NCBI GenBank assembly: GCA_031380225.1
Contig: JANNFX010000076.1
Location: forward strand, 1-39,202
From: JANNFX01 sp031380225
GTDB taxonomy: Bacteria > Pseudomonadota > Alphaproteobacteria > Rhizobiales > Hyphomicrobiaceae
Reading direction: 5' to 3'
DNA length: 39,202 nucleotides
Of this stretch, positions 22,336 to 30,045 are shown one piece after another. The notes beneath the pieces are model-generated. The model had not been told where the DNA came from, ran no database searches, and worked only from the letters and a program-made list of their open reading frames with translations. Every line of letters begins with the position of its first letter. The stretch's first letter is position 1. The translations under genes and the position numbers were made by a program.

Positions 22336-23229
22336 TCAAACACGCCCCGGATCGTAGCGGTTTTTTTCGCGCCACGTGGTCATGAACTCAATCAGTTCGA
22401 CATCGATTTTAGACGGCAGCACGATGCGAACTGTGACGAGCTGATCGCCTTGGCTGCCCGTCGCCGTGTTCTTGATGCCCCGGCCTTTGAGGCGCAGCAC
22501 TTGGCCTGAGCTAGTGCCTTTGGGGACATTCAACTGCACGCGTCCGCCAAGGGCCGGGATTTCGATTTTAGCGCCGAGCACGGCCTCATCGAGCGTGACC
22601 GGCAAATCAATCGTGACGTCGTCGCCGGCGCGTTTGAAAATAGGGTGCGGGCGGACTTTGATTTCAACCAGCGCATCACCAGCGTCGCCGCCGCGCTGAC
22701 CCGCTCCGCCTTTGCCTTTGAGGCGCAGTGATTGGCCATCATTGACGCCTTCGGGAACAGTGAGATCGAGAATGCCACCGCCTGGCAACGTGACGCGTTT
22801 TTTGGCACCCTCGGCGGCTTCTGTCAGATCGACTTCCAATGTGTAGCGCTGATCTTGGCCGCGGACCGGGCCGGGTTGTTGTTGCGGACGGCCACTTCGG
22901 AGGCCACCAAAAATGTCGGAGAAAATATCTTCGGTGTTGAAGCCGGCATAGCCGCCGCGCGCGCCAGCGCCTGCACCCGCATGATTGCGGAATGGGTTGC
23001 GATTGGCTTCGCCGTTGGCGTCAATTTCGCCGCGATCGAATTGGCGCCGCCGGTCCGGATCGCCCAAAATATCATGCGCTGAGGTGACTTTCTTGAACCG
23101 CTCATGCGCGGCCGGCTTCGGATTGATGTCGGGATGCAGCTCTTTGACGAGCTTCAAATACGCGCGCCGGATATCGTCGGGGGAAGCGCCGCGGTCCAGA
23201 CCGAGAACAGAATACGGATCGTCGGCCAT
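22336..23229 (-). CDS. CbpA-type DnaJ co-chaperone
   Basis: A 297-residue J-domain protein. The J domain (1-65) has the HPD motif at residues 32-34 (ELHPDINP). It is followed by a Gly-rich linker with Phe residues (about 75-115) and the two beta-sandwich C-terminal substrate-binding domains (about 125-285), with EVDLTEAAEGAKKRVTLPGG and VTIDLPVTLDEAVLGAKIEIPAL. There is no CxxCxGxG zinc finger, so it is the CbpA (class B) type rather than DnaJ proper. It stimulates the ATPase of a DnaK partner encoded elsewhere. It stands alone, with repeats on both sides. Confidence 0.9.
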   Translation of the reverse strand: MADDPYSVLGLDRGASPDDIRRAYLKLVKELHPDINPKPAAHERFKKVTSAHDILGDPDRRRQFDRGEIDANGEANRNPFRNHAGAGAGARGGYAGFNTEDIFSDIFGGLRSGRPQQQPGPVRGQDQRYTLEVDLTEAAEGAKKRVTLPGGGILDLTVPEGVNDGQSLRLKGKGGAGQRGGDAGDALVEIKVRPHPIFKRAGDDVTIDLPVTLDEAVLGAKIEIPALGGRVQLNVPKGTSSGQVLRLKGRGIKNTATGSQGDQLVTVRIVLPSKIDVELIEFMTTWREKNRYDPGRV

Positions 23230-23367
23230 AGTCAGGCTTTTCCTTGGCGGCGGGACGGGAGTGCAGATGACTCGTGCGGGATAGATAGCACTAAATCAGG
23301 CGATTGCATCCGCGTCAGTGAGGCTGCTGGTAACGGAGGAGCAGTGCCTGGAGGCTAGCTCAATAGG

Positions 23368-23438
23368 TCCCCTCTCCCCGTCGCGCTTGATCATGCTCTA
23401 GCATGGCACTGCCATAAGGCGCGAACGGGGAGTGGGGA
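23368..23438 (-). terminator. Long GC-rich inverted repeat after ppx
   Basis: TCCCCTCTCCCCGTCGCGC (23368-23386) pairs with GCGCGAACGGGGAGTGGGGA (23419-23438). A second perfect hairpin, CATGC-TCTA-GCATG, nests in the loop (23392-23405). It lies 18 bp after the ppx stop and so may end the ppk-ppx message. CCTCTCCCCG...CGGGGAGAGG palindromes of this kind recur between genes in many alphaproteobacteria. Confidence 0.6.
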
Positions 23439-23456
23439 AAGACTGAGATCGCCGGG

Positions 23457-24995
23457 TCACGCCGCAATTCTAATCTCAGCCTTCTTCCCCACGAGTTCGG
23501 CCAAGCTCTCCATGCGGCGCAACAGCCGTTCTCCATTCAGCGCGGCGTAGACTTTTGGAAGAGACAAGACCAGCGCGTCGCCGTCGTAGGAGAGTGGGCA
23601 TACGTCGATTACGCCGGCGCGGCCGATCGACAACATGTGCGCTGTGCGAACCGCGGCGCCGACGATGCGCGCCCGTTTCTGCGTGCGCTTGTCGAGTGCG
23701 CCGCGCAGCCGTTGCGATAACTCACCAACGGCTTCATCGTCTTCGGCGTGGCGGAAATAGATTGATAACGCCAGGAACATGCGGCCCGCATGATCGATGC
23801 CGGCGAGGCCAGAATGCGCGATCAAATTTAGGCTTTGCTCGCCACGATAGTCCGGGTGCGCCCGCCAGCCAATGTCGGAAATCAGGCACGCCGCATGACG
23901 CAACCGGCTTTCGTCTGCGGTTTCCAATAGAGCGTTGCCGGTAAACAATGCGTCGGTCCACCGGCTCAATTCGTGCGCGTGTTCCAAGGAGCGCGAGCGC
24001 AATAAGGCAAAGTCTTCGCAAAACGACAACAGCGGGTCTTTGCGGCGCTCAAACTCCGGCAATAACGAAAATAGCAGTCCTTCGCGTATGCCGAATACGG
24101 AGAACACAACGTCTGAAGGGTTAATTGCGCGGATCAGGCGCTCCATGACCAATGCGCCATAGGGTAGAGCTTCGCGGCGCGCTTTCGCAACTTCGGCAAT
24201 CCCTGGAATGTCTCCGACACGGCGGGCTTTGCGAATGTTTTCGCAAAACACGGCCATGCTGGCGGCTGGCACAGAATAGCCCTGCATAATGCGCAACGGG
24301 TAGCGCGTTTCATGCATGTGGAGTTTGGCCAGTGAGCGCCATGAGCCGCCAACTGCATAGAACGGCCGGCCCCGGCCTTTCGCGAGCCATGGTAACGCCG
24401 ACAGGTGTTCGTCGGTGATGGCCAGCGCCCGGTCCATTTTGCCGGACGTGGTGTCGATCAGACGGAGCCCGCCGAGTGGCAACGTGGCAGCGTCATTCAA
24501 CTTATCGAGTGACATGTTGATGAGTTCGAGCGATCCGCCGCCCAAATCGCCGGCGATGCCATCGGGTTCCATGAACCCCATGCGGATGCCTTGGGCAGCC
24601 AATTCGGCTTCGCGCGCGCCGGTCAGGATTTCGATGGTCACGCCTAAGGCACGTTCGCAGCGCGTGATAAATTCGGCGCCATCTTCGGCATCGCGCACGG
24701 CGGCTGTAGCAACGGCGCGAAGGTTTTTGACGTCAAGCACATGCGAGATGGCCCGGAAGCGCGCCATGGCCGCCAGAGCCCGCGCGGCGCCGGCTTGTTC
24801 AAGCCGTCCGGTTGTTGCCAAAGTCCGGCCAAGACCACATAGGATCTTCTCGTTAAACAACGGTGTGGCGGCGCGGATGGCGCCTTCGTAGACGACAAAG
24901 CGAACGGAATTCGAGCCGATGTCGACGACGCCAAGTGGTTCAAGCCCACTGTCGCGGGACCCGGCCGCCCCGTCTTCCGCAATTCGCTTCGGCAA
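23457..24995 (-). CDS. ppx: Exopolyphosphatase / pppGpp phosphohydrolase family protein (Ppx/GppA)
   Basis: A 512-residue member of the ASKHA-fold Ppx/GppA family, with the phosphate-binding loops VVDIGSNSVRFVVYEG (DIGSNS at 25-30) and IAGDLGGGSLELI (149-157) and a C-terminal HD-like helical part (RHAACLISDIGWRAHPDYRGE). It releases phosphate from the ends of polyphosphate; some members also cleave the pppGpp 5' phosphate, and sequence alone does not separate the two. It lies 9 bp downstream of ppk on the same strand, so synthesis and breakdown of polyphosphate are expressed together. The ATG at 24995 is forced by this spacing. Confidence 0.92.
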   Translation of the reverse strand: MPKRIAEDGAAGSRDSGLEPLGVVDIGSNSVRFVVYEGAIRAATPLFNEKILCGLGRTLATTGRLEQAGAARALAAMARFRAISHVLDVKNLRAVATAAVRDAEDGAEFITRCERALGVTIEILTGAREAELAAQGIRMGFMEPDGIAGDLGGGSLELINMSLDKLNDAATLPLGGLRLIDTTSGKMDRALAITDEHLSALPWLAKGRGRPFYAVGGSWRSLAKLHMHETRYPLRIMQGYSVPAASMAVFCENIRKARRVGDIPGIAEVAKARREALPYGALVMERLIRAINPSDVVFSVFGIREGLLFSLLPEFERRKDPLLSFCEDFALLRSRSLEHAHELSRWTDALFTGNALLETADESRLRHAACLISDIGWRAHPDYRGEQSLNLIAHSGLAGIDHAGRMFLALSIYFRHAEDDEAVGELSQRLRGALDKRTQKRARIVGAAVRTAHMLSIGRAGVIDVCPLSYDGDALVLSLPKVYAALNGERLLRRMESLAELVGKKAEIRIAA

Positions 24996-25004
24996 GATCT
25001 TTCC

Positions 25005-27191
25005 TCAATCCTTCAGAACCAACCCAACGCGGGGCGGGAAGTTTTCTTTGAGCGACTTGCCGCGACCCGACAAGCTTGGATTGATCATGAAATAATGATG
25101 TGCGTTGAAGGGCTCTTCGCCGGGCGCGGGCTTGATACGCTCCGATGAACCATCGGCTTTGATCTCCCAGCTTTGTTGATTGTCTTTCAAGTTCGCGATC
25201 ATGATCTGGTTCAAGACCTGCTCATGCACGGTTGGGTTCTTGATTTCAACCATGGCTTCGACGCGGCGGTCTAGGTTGCGTGGCATCATGTCGGCGCTCG
25301 ACATGTAAACTGCGGCATCAGGCGACGGCAGGCCGTGTCCGCGGCCGAAGCAAAATATGCGGGCATGTTCAAGGAAGCGGCCGATCAGGCTCTTGACGCG
25401 AATATTATCGGAGAGGCCCGGCACGCCAGGTCTCAAGCAACAGACGCCGCGCACGACAAGATCAATTTCGACACCTGCTGTACTGGCTTCATAGAGCGCG
25501 CGGATGATTTGACCATCGACCAGCGCATTCATTTTCATCCAGATTGCAGCCGGCCGTCCGTCGCGTGCATGAGCGGTTTCTTCGTGAATGTGGGATAAAA
25601 CGCGGTTGCGAATGCCATGCGGACTGGCGGCCATGGTTTCCAATTCGGCCGGCTGGCCATAACCAGTGACGAAGTTCATAATCTTATTCACGTCGCGGCT
25701 GACTTCCGGCGAGGTCGTGAACAGCGACAAGTCGGTATAAATCTTGGCCGTCTGCGGATGATAATTGCCGGTGCCGAGATGGCAGTAGGAGACGAGTTCC
25801 GAGCCTTCGCGGCGCACGATCAGGCCAAGCTTGGCGTGGGTCTTGAGTTCAATGAAGCCGTAGACGACGTGGACGCCGGCGTTTTCAAGGTCGCGCGCCC
25901 AGCGGATATTAGCGGCTTCATCAAAACGGGCCTTGAGTTCGACAACAGCCGTGACTGATTTGCCGGCTTCGACCGCTTCCTTCAAGGCCGCAACAATCGG
26001 GCTGTCACGCGAGGTCCGGTAAAGCGTCCACTTAATCGCCATCACATTGGGGTCAGCAACGGCTTGGCGCAGGAACTGAACGACGACGTCAAAGCTCTCA
26101 TAGGGGTGATGGACAATAATGTCCTTTTTGCTGATCGCAGCGAAGCAATCGCCATTGACTTCGCGGATGCGCTCAGGGAAGCGGATATTGAACGGCTTGA
26201 ACCGCAAGTCGGGACGCTCGGATAAAATGAGCTGCGAAATATCACAGAGGCCAAGAACGCCGTCCTTTATGAACAGCTGTTCTTCACTGACTTCCAGTTC
26301 ATCGACAATGAACTTTTTGAGACGGTCTGGCATCCGGCGCTCAACTTCGAGCCGGATGACGTTGCCGCGGCGGCGGCGCTTCAACGCTGTTTCGAACGAG
26401 CGGACAAGGTCTTCGGCCTCTTCCTGCATTTCGATATCACTGTCGCGCAGCACGCGAAATGCGCCGTAGCTTTTGACTTCGAAACCGGCGAAAAGTTCAG
26501 AGATAAACAACCCGATCATTTGCTCGAGCAGAATGAACCGGATCGGTCCCTTTGAAGTTTCGTCGTTGCGAATCCGCACAAAGCGTTCAAGCTGGCCCGG
26601 GATCGGGATCAGGCCAGACAATGTCTTGCCGTCGCCCTTGCGTTGCAAGAACGCGGCGATCGTCAAACCCTTGTTGAGAATGAATGGGAACGGATGGGCG
26701 GGGTCTGCAGCGATTGGTGTCAGAATGGGGAACACCTGACTCATGAACCGGTCATGGAGCCAAGCCTTTTCGGCGGCCGTCACATCTTCCGGATCAACGA
26801 TGTCGATGCCAGATGTGTGCAATTCTTTTTTGAGATTGTTCCAGCAAGCCTGTTTGTGCGCGACCAGCTTGGCTGCGAACTTGTTGATCTCCGTCATTTG
26901 CTGAGCCGGTGTCAGGCCATCCTGAGTGAGCGTCGTGACGCCAGCTGCGATCTGGCCGTGAATGCCGGCCGCACGCACCATGTAGAATTCATCGAGGTTC
27001 GACGCCGATATTGACAAAAATTGCACACGCTCCAACAGCGGGTGGCGGGTGTTCTCGGCCTCTTCCAAGACGCGGCGGTTGAACTGCAGCCAAGACAGCT
27101 CGCGATTATAGAACCGGCCCGGACCATCAGGGATGGCGCATTCGACTGGCGCTGGCGGCTTCGTCGTTGTCTTTTGGCGTGCTGTGCCCAT
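25005..27191 (-). CDS. ppk: Polyphosphate kinase 1
   Basis: Ppk1 polymerises the gamma phosphate of ATP into polyphosphate. The 728-residue protein has the N-terminal domain (RFYNRELSWLQFNRRVLEEA, residues 26-45), the head domain and two phospholipase-D-like catalytic domains. The autophosphorylated histidine is H452 in ELKTHAKLGLI, and the second conserved histidine is H609 in LEHARIFCFGRG. Length and motifs are complete. It is the first gene of a ppk-ppx pair. The upstream gap to cobS is about 130 bp. Confidence 0.96.
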   Translation of the reverse strand: MGTARQKTTTKPPAPVECAIPDGPGRFYNRELSWLQFNRRVLEEAENTRHPLLERVQFLSISASNLDEFYMVRAAGIHGQIAAGVTTLTQDGLTPAQQMTEINKFAAKLVAHKQACWNNLKKELHTSGIDIVDPEDVTAAEKAWLHDRFMSQVFPILTPIAADPAHPFPFILNKGLTIAAFLQRKGDGKTLSGLIPIPGQLERFVRIRNDETSKGPIRFILLEQMIGLFISELFAGFEVKSYGAFRVLRDSDIEMQEEAEDLVRSFETALKRRRRGNVIRLEVERRMPDRLKKFIVDELEVSEEQLFIKDGVLGLCDISQLILSERPDLRFKPFNIRFPERIREVNGDCFAAISKKDIIVHHPYESFDVVVQFLRQAVADPNVMAIKWTLYRTSRDSPIVAALKEAVEAGKSVTAVVELKARFDEAANIRWARDLENAGVHVVYGFIELKTHAKLGLIVRREGSELVSYCHLGTGNYHPQTAKIYTDLSLFTTSPEVSRDVNKIMNFVTGYGQPAELETMAASPHGIRNRVLSHIHEETAHARDGRPAAIWMKMNALVDGQIIRALYEASTAGVEIDLVVRGVCCLRPGVPGLSDNIRVKSLIGRFLEHARIFCFGRGHGLPSPDAAVYMSSADMMPRNLDRRVEAMVEIKNPTVHEQVLNQIMIANLKDNQQSWEIKADGSSERIKPAPGEEPFNAHHYFMINPSLSGRGKSLKENFPPRVGLVLKD

Positions 27192-27323
27192 CGGCGCATC
27201 CTTCCCGGTTCGATTCCCACATGACCCCAGTCACAATGCAGGGTCAAGAACCGGCCGACGATACATAGCCGTATTACAGGGCTAAGACAGCGGCATGGAA
27301 GTCTGTGAAATCGACTACCGTGT

Positions 27324-28130
27324 TCAATTAGATGGGGTCCGCGCCAAGGCCAGCGTGGTCAGGACGATTCCGGTGTAGGTAGCGAATCCGAGGCAATCGC
27401 CGGTGACGCCGCCTAATCGGCGCATCAGCAAAGGCTTAAACCACAGCGCAAATCCCAGCATAGCGAGCCCCGCCAACGCTATGCCAGCTGCGTCATGCCA
27501 CAGCCCATAGGCGAGGGCAGGCGCTGCCAGCAGAGCTGCGGCGCCAACGGTTGACCATGCCGCTCGCGCGCCAACTCGCGCTGCGAGGCCGTCGCTGCAA
27601 GGCGGAATCCAAGCCATGACGATAAGGCTCAAGAGACGGCCCATGGCGCCGGCGACAACGAGCGCGATTGCAGCCTCAAAAGGAGTACTGAGCGACATCA
27701 GTGCCGCGGCGCGCAACGCTACCATGAGCACGAGCCCCAAGACACCAAAGCTGCCAATGCGGCTGTCCTTCAAGATGCGAAGTGTGTCGTCCTTGGTTCT
27801 GACGGCGCCAAATGCATCGCAAAAGTCTGCGACACCATCTTCGTGAAATGCGCCTGTGATCAACGCTTCGACGGCTAAAGCAACCAGGACAGCGACAGGA
27901 AACGGCAAGGCGAGCGAGGCGATCAGCAACGCGACGGCTGAAATTGCAGCGACGCCCGCACCGATCAACGGAAAATATTTGAGCCCGCGTTCGATATCGC
28001 AGCCAAAAGTTGCGAGATCTCGCGTTGCGCCACCGGGCACTGGCAACCGGGTCAGAAATTGCACAGCGGTAAAAGCTGCGCGGAGTTCTGGCGCGTCGTA
28101 CCATTTCTGGACCGGCGCCGGGTCACTCAT
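27324..28130 (-). CDS. cobS: Adenosylcobinamide-GDP ribazoletransferase CobS
   Basis: CobS joins adenosylcobinamide-GDP and alpha-ribazole (phosphate) to form adenosylcobalamin (phosphate) in the inner membrane. The 268-residue protein has several hydrophobic helices and the acidic active-site motif HEDGVADFCDAFGA (residues 96-109), plus FLTRLPVPG near the start. It overlaps the cobT stop by 4 bp (ATGA) and so is coupled to the enzyme that makes its alpha-ribazole phosphate substrate. The other corrin genes are not in the window. Confidence 0.95.
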   Translation of the reverse strand: MSDPAPVQKWYDAPELRAAFTAVQFLTRLPVPGGATRDLATFGCDIERGLKYFPLIGAGVAAISAVALLIASLALPFPVAVLVALAVEALITGAFHEDGVADFCDAFGAVRTKDDTLRILKDSRIGSFGVLGLVLMVALRAAALMSLSTPFEAAIALVVAGAMGRLLSLIVMAWIPPCSDGLAARVGARAAWSTVGAAALLAAPALAYGLWHDAAGIALAGLAMLGFALWFKPLLMRRLGGVTGDCLGFATYTGIVLTTLALARTPSN

Positions 28131-29131
28131 CCGGCAACCTCTTTGAGGGTTGCGACATCGGTGAGGAGCGCCGCCGCCGCATCGAGTAATGGCATCAGCA
28201 ACAGTGCGCCGGTGCCTTCGCCAAGTCGCAGTTGCCAGTCCAGGAACGGTTCCAGCTCAAGTTTTTCGAGCGCAATTTTGTGAGCCGGCTCGGCACCGAC
28301 ATGAGCTGCGATCGCTGTTTCAAGTGCAGCTGGATCGATGGTCGCGGCGATGAGTGCGGCGGCGGCGGTCACGACGCCATCAAGGACAACGGTGATGTCA
28401 GCCTGTGCGGCCGCTGCGATCGCTCCCGCCATGGCGACGATTTCATAGCCAGCAACAGACGCCATAGCCGTAACCGGATCGCTTTCGAACATCAGGCGGG
28501 CGCGCGCGACAGCTTTGCCAACAACAGATAGTTTCTTGGCCAGTGATTTCGGAGTCGCGCCAGCGCCGGGTCCGACAACTTGATCGGGGCTTGCGTTTGC
28601 AATCAGTGCAATGAGGCAGGCGGCTGGAGTGGTGTTTCCAATGCCGATTTCGCCAACGGCTATCACGCGGACCCCTTCGGCCTTCGCGCGATTGAGGGCC
28701 GCATCGCCCGTCATCCAGGCTTTCCAAAATTGATCGGCCGTCATCGCTGCTTCATGGGCCAGGCTTTTGGTTCCCTTGGCCACCCGCTCGTCGCGGTAAA
28801 TTGCGCTTTTTGGAACGCTGACAGACTTCGAGCCGGCGTCGATCAAGTCGATCGCGGTTCCGGACGCCTTGGCTAGAGCGGAACTCGCTGCCCGTTCGTT
28901 GGCAATGACACCGATCATGGCGGCGGTGACCTCAGATGGCCAGATGCCGACACCATCGGCAACGACGCCGTGATCGCCTGCAAACATCAACAGCCGCCGC
29001 GGTTTGGTCACCGGACGCAACGTACCCTGCACGGTCGCTAAACGGGCCGCCAACTTTTCCAATTGGCCTAGGCTGCCGGGTGGCTTTGCCAGTCCGTCCA
29101 AATGTGCGGTGATATCGCCGGCACTGATCAT
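28127..29131 (-). CDS. cobT: Nicotinate-nucleotide-dimethylbenzimidazole phosphoribosyltransferase CobT
   Basis: CobT transfers phosphoribose from nicotinate mononucleotide to 5,6-dimethylbenzimidazole, giving alpha-ribazole 5'-phosphate for cobalamin. The 334-residue protein has LAKPPGSLGQLE at the start, AGDHGVVADGV (51-61), the GEIGIGNTTPAA loop (160-171) and the catalytic glutamate E305 in RLGEGTGAL. No cobalamin riboswitch core is visible in the 127 bp upstream. Gene order cobT-cobS forms a nucleotide-loop assembly pair. Confidence 0.96.
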   Translation of the reverse strand: MISAGDITAHLDGLAKPPGSLGQLEKLAARLATVQGTLRPVTKPRRLLMFAGDHGVVADGVGIWPSEVTAAMIGVIANERAASSALAKASGTAIDLIDAGSKSVSVPKSAIYRDERVAKGTKSLAHEAAMTADQFWKAWMTGDAALNRAKAEGVRVIAVGEIGIGNTTPAACLIALIANASPDQVVGPGAGATPKSLAKKLSVVGKAVARARLMFESDPVTAMASVAGYEIVAMAGAIAAAAQADITVVLDGVVTAAAALIAATIDPAALETAIAAHVGAEPAHKIALEKLELEPFLDWQLRLGEGTGALLLMPLLDAAAALLTDVATLKEVAG

Positions 29132-29149
29132 GATGTCTTTCTAAGGCAA

Positions 29150-29171
29150 ACGGGCCCCACTTGGGACCCGT
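29150..29171 (-). terminator. Hairpin between ndk and cobT
   Basis: On the minus strand ACGGGTCC pairs with GGGCCCGT (one mismatch) across about six bases and is followed by TTTG. It lies downstream of ndk and 20 bp before the cobT start, so it could end ndk transcription or attenuate cobT. Confidence 0.45.
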
Positions 29172-29177
29172 CGTGAG

Positions 29178-29247
29178 CATGGGGTCAGACCCCTCACAAA
29201 ACAAATGTTATCGTACCCGATCGCCTGTGTGAGGGGGCTGACCCATG
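29178..29247. repeat. GGGGTCAGACCCC inverted repeat
   Basis: CATGGGGTCAGACCCCTCACA (29178-29198) and its near reverse complement TGTGAGGGGGCTGACCCATG (29228-29247) flank a 29-base AT-richer loop. The left arm is itself a perfect 13-bp palindrome, GGGGTC-A-GACCCC. The layout is that of a small palindromic mobile repeat inserted between ndk and cobT. Confidence 0.6.
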
Positions 29248-29258
29248 ACACCAGTTGA

Positions 29259-29681
29259 TCAACCAACGATTTCGTCAAGACGGAAGTTCATGGCGATCTC
29301 GCGCTCAGCCGACGCCGCGCTATCGGAGCCGTGGCTCGAGTTCTCGCCCTTTGAGACGGCGAAGAGTTTGCGGATAGTGCCGTCCTTGGCTTCCTTGGGA
29401 TCAGTAGCGCCCATGACGTCGCGATACTTCGCAATGGCGTCTTCGCCTTCCAGCACCTGCAGAACGATCGGACCCGAGGTCATGAAATCGCATAGCTCTC
29501 CGTAGAACGGCCGCGCCTTGTGTTCTTCGTAAAATTTTTCGGCCTGTGCGCGGGTCCAACGGACGCGCTTTTGGGCGACAATCTTAAGACCGGCCTTCTC
29601 GATGACGGCATTGATGCCGCCGGTCAGATTGCGGCGCGTGGCATCCGGTTTGATGATCGAAAATGTGCGTTCAATAGCCAT
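29259..29681 (-). CDS. ndk: Nucleoside diphosphate kinase
   Basis: Ndk balances NTP pools by phosphate transfer through a phosphohistidine. The chosen ATG gives exactly 140 residues starting MAIERTFSIIKPDATRRN, the usual length, with the catalytic histidine H117 in GENSSHGSDS. The frame stays open upstream to 29807, but those residues are outside the family. The kinase uses a ping-pong mechanism as a tetramer or hexamer. It is followed by palindromic repeats and then cobT. Confidence 0.96.
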   Translation of the reverse strand: MAIERTFSIIKPDATRRNLTGGINAVIEKAGLKIVAQKRVRWTRAQAEKFYEEHKARPFYGELCDFMTSGPIVLQVLEGEDAIAKYRDVMGATDPKEAKDGTIRKLFAVSKGENSSHGSDSAASAEREIAMNFRLDEIVG

Positions 29682-30045
29682 GGGTCTCTCGATATGCTCT
29701 GATTTGTGGGATAGATTAGGAGGGCGGAGGCGGCCGGTTCGGCCGTTCCAGGATGGCGCCTTATAGTCGCCGCGGCCTGGGGCCGCCAGCCGGTTACGCT
29801 GCCGCATGTCTGGTCTCTACAACGGGCTTCTGCAACCTGAGGAAGCTCCGTTCTCAACCTTAAACTACAGGACAATTTGGCTACTCCGGCAACTTCGCCG
29901 CATTTTGGGCAAGACTGTCTGTCTAACGACTCAGGTAGAGGACCGTGGTTGGCCGCCAAATTCCCGTATTTGGCGATCAAGTGTTTGGTCAATCGTGAAA
30001 CGAGCCGGGATGCCCGGCGGTACAGGATTGTGATATTCAGTCGCC
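29682..30045. other. Divergent intergenic region without recognisable gene
   Basis: About 360 bp lie between ndk (minus) and the GYF_2-domain gene (plus). Both promoters presumably lie here. I see no RNA gene or clear repeat. A minus-strand frame through it encodes a CPKCG pair but runs into ndk out of frame and looks accidental. Confidence 0.5.

Noticed and set aside
29132..29258. Possible cobalamin riboswitch upstream of cobT.
   Set aside because: No B12-box-like sequence is visible and the space is filled by palindromic repeats.
29624..29992. Minus-strand frame upstream of ndk with CPKCG and two further cysteine pairs, like a zinc ribbon.
   Set aside because: It has no ribosome site, an irregular composition, and overlaps the ndk start out of frame; the cysteines do not form a complete ribbon.
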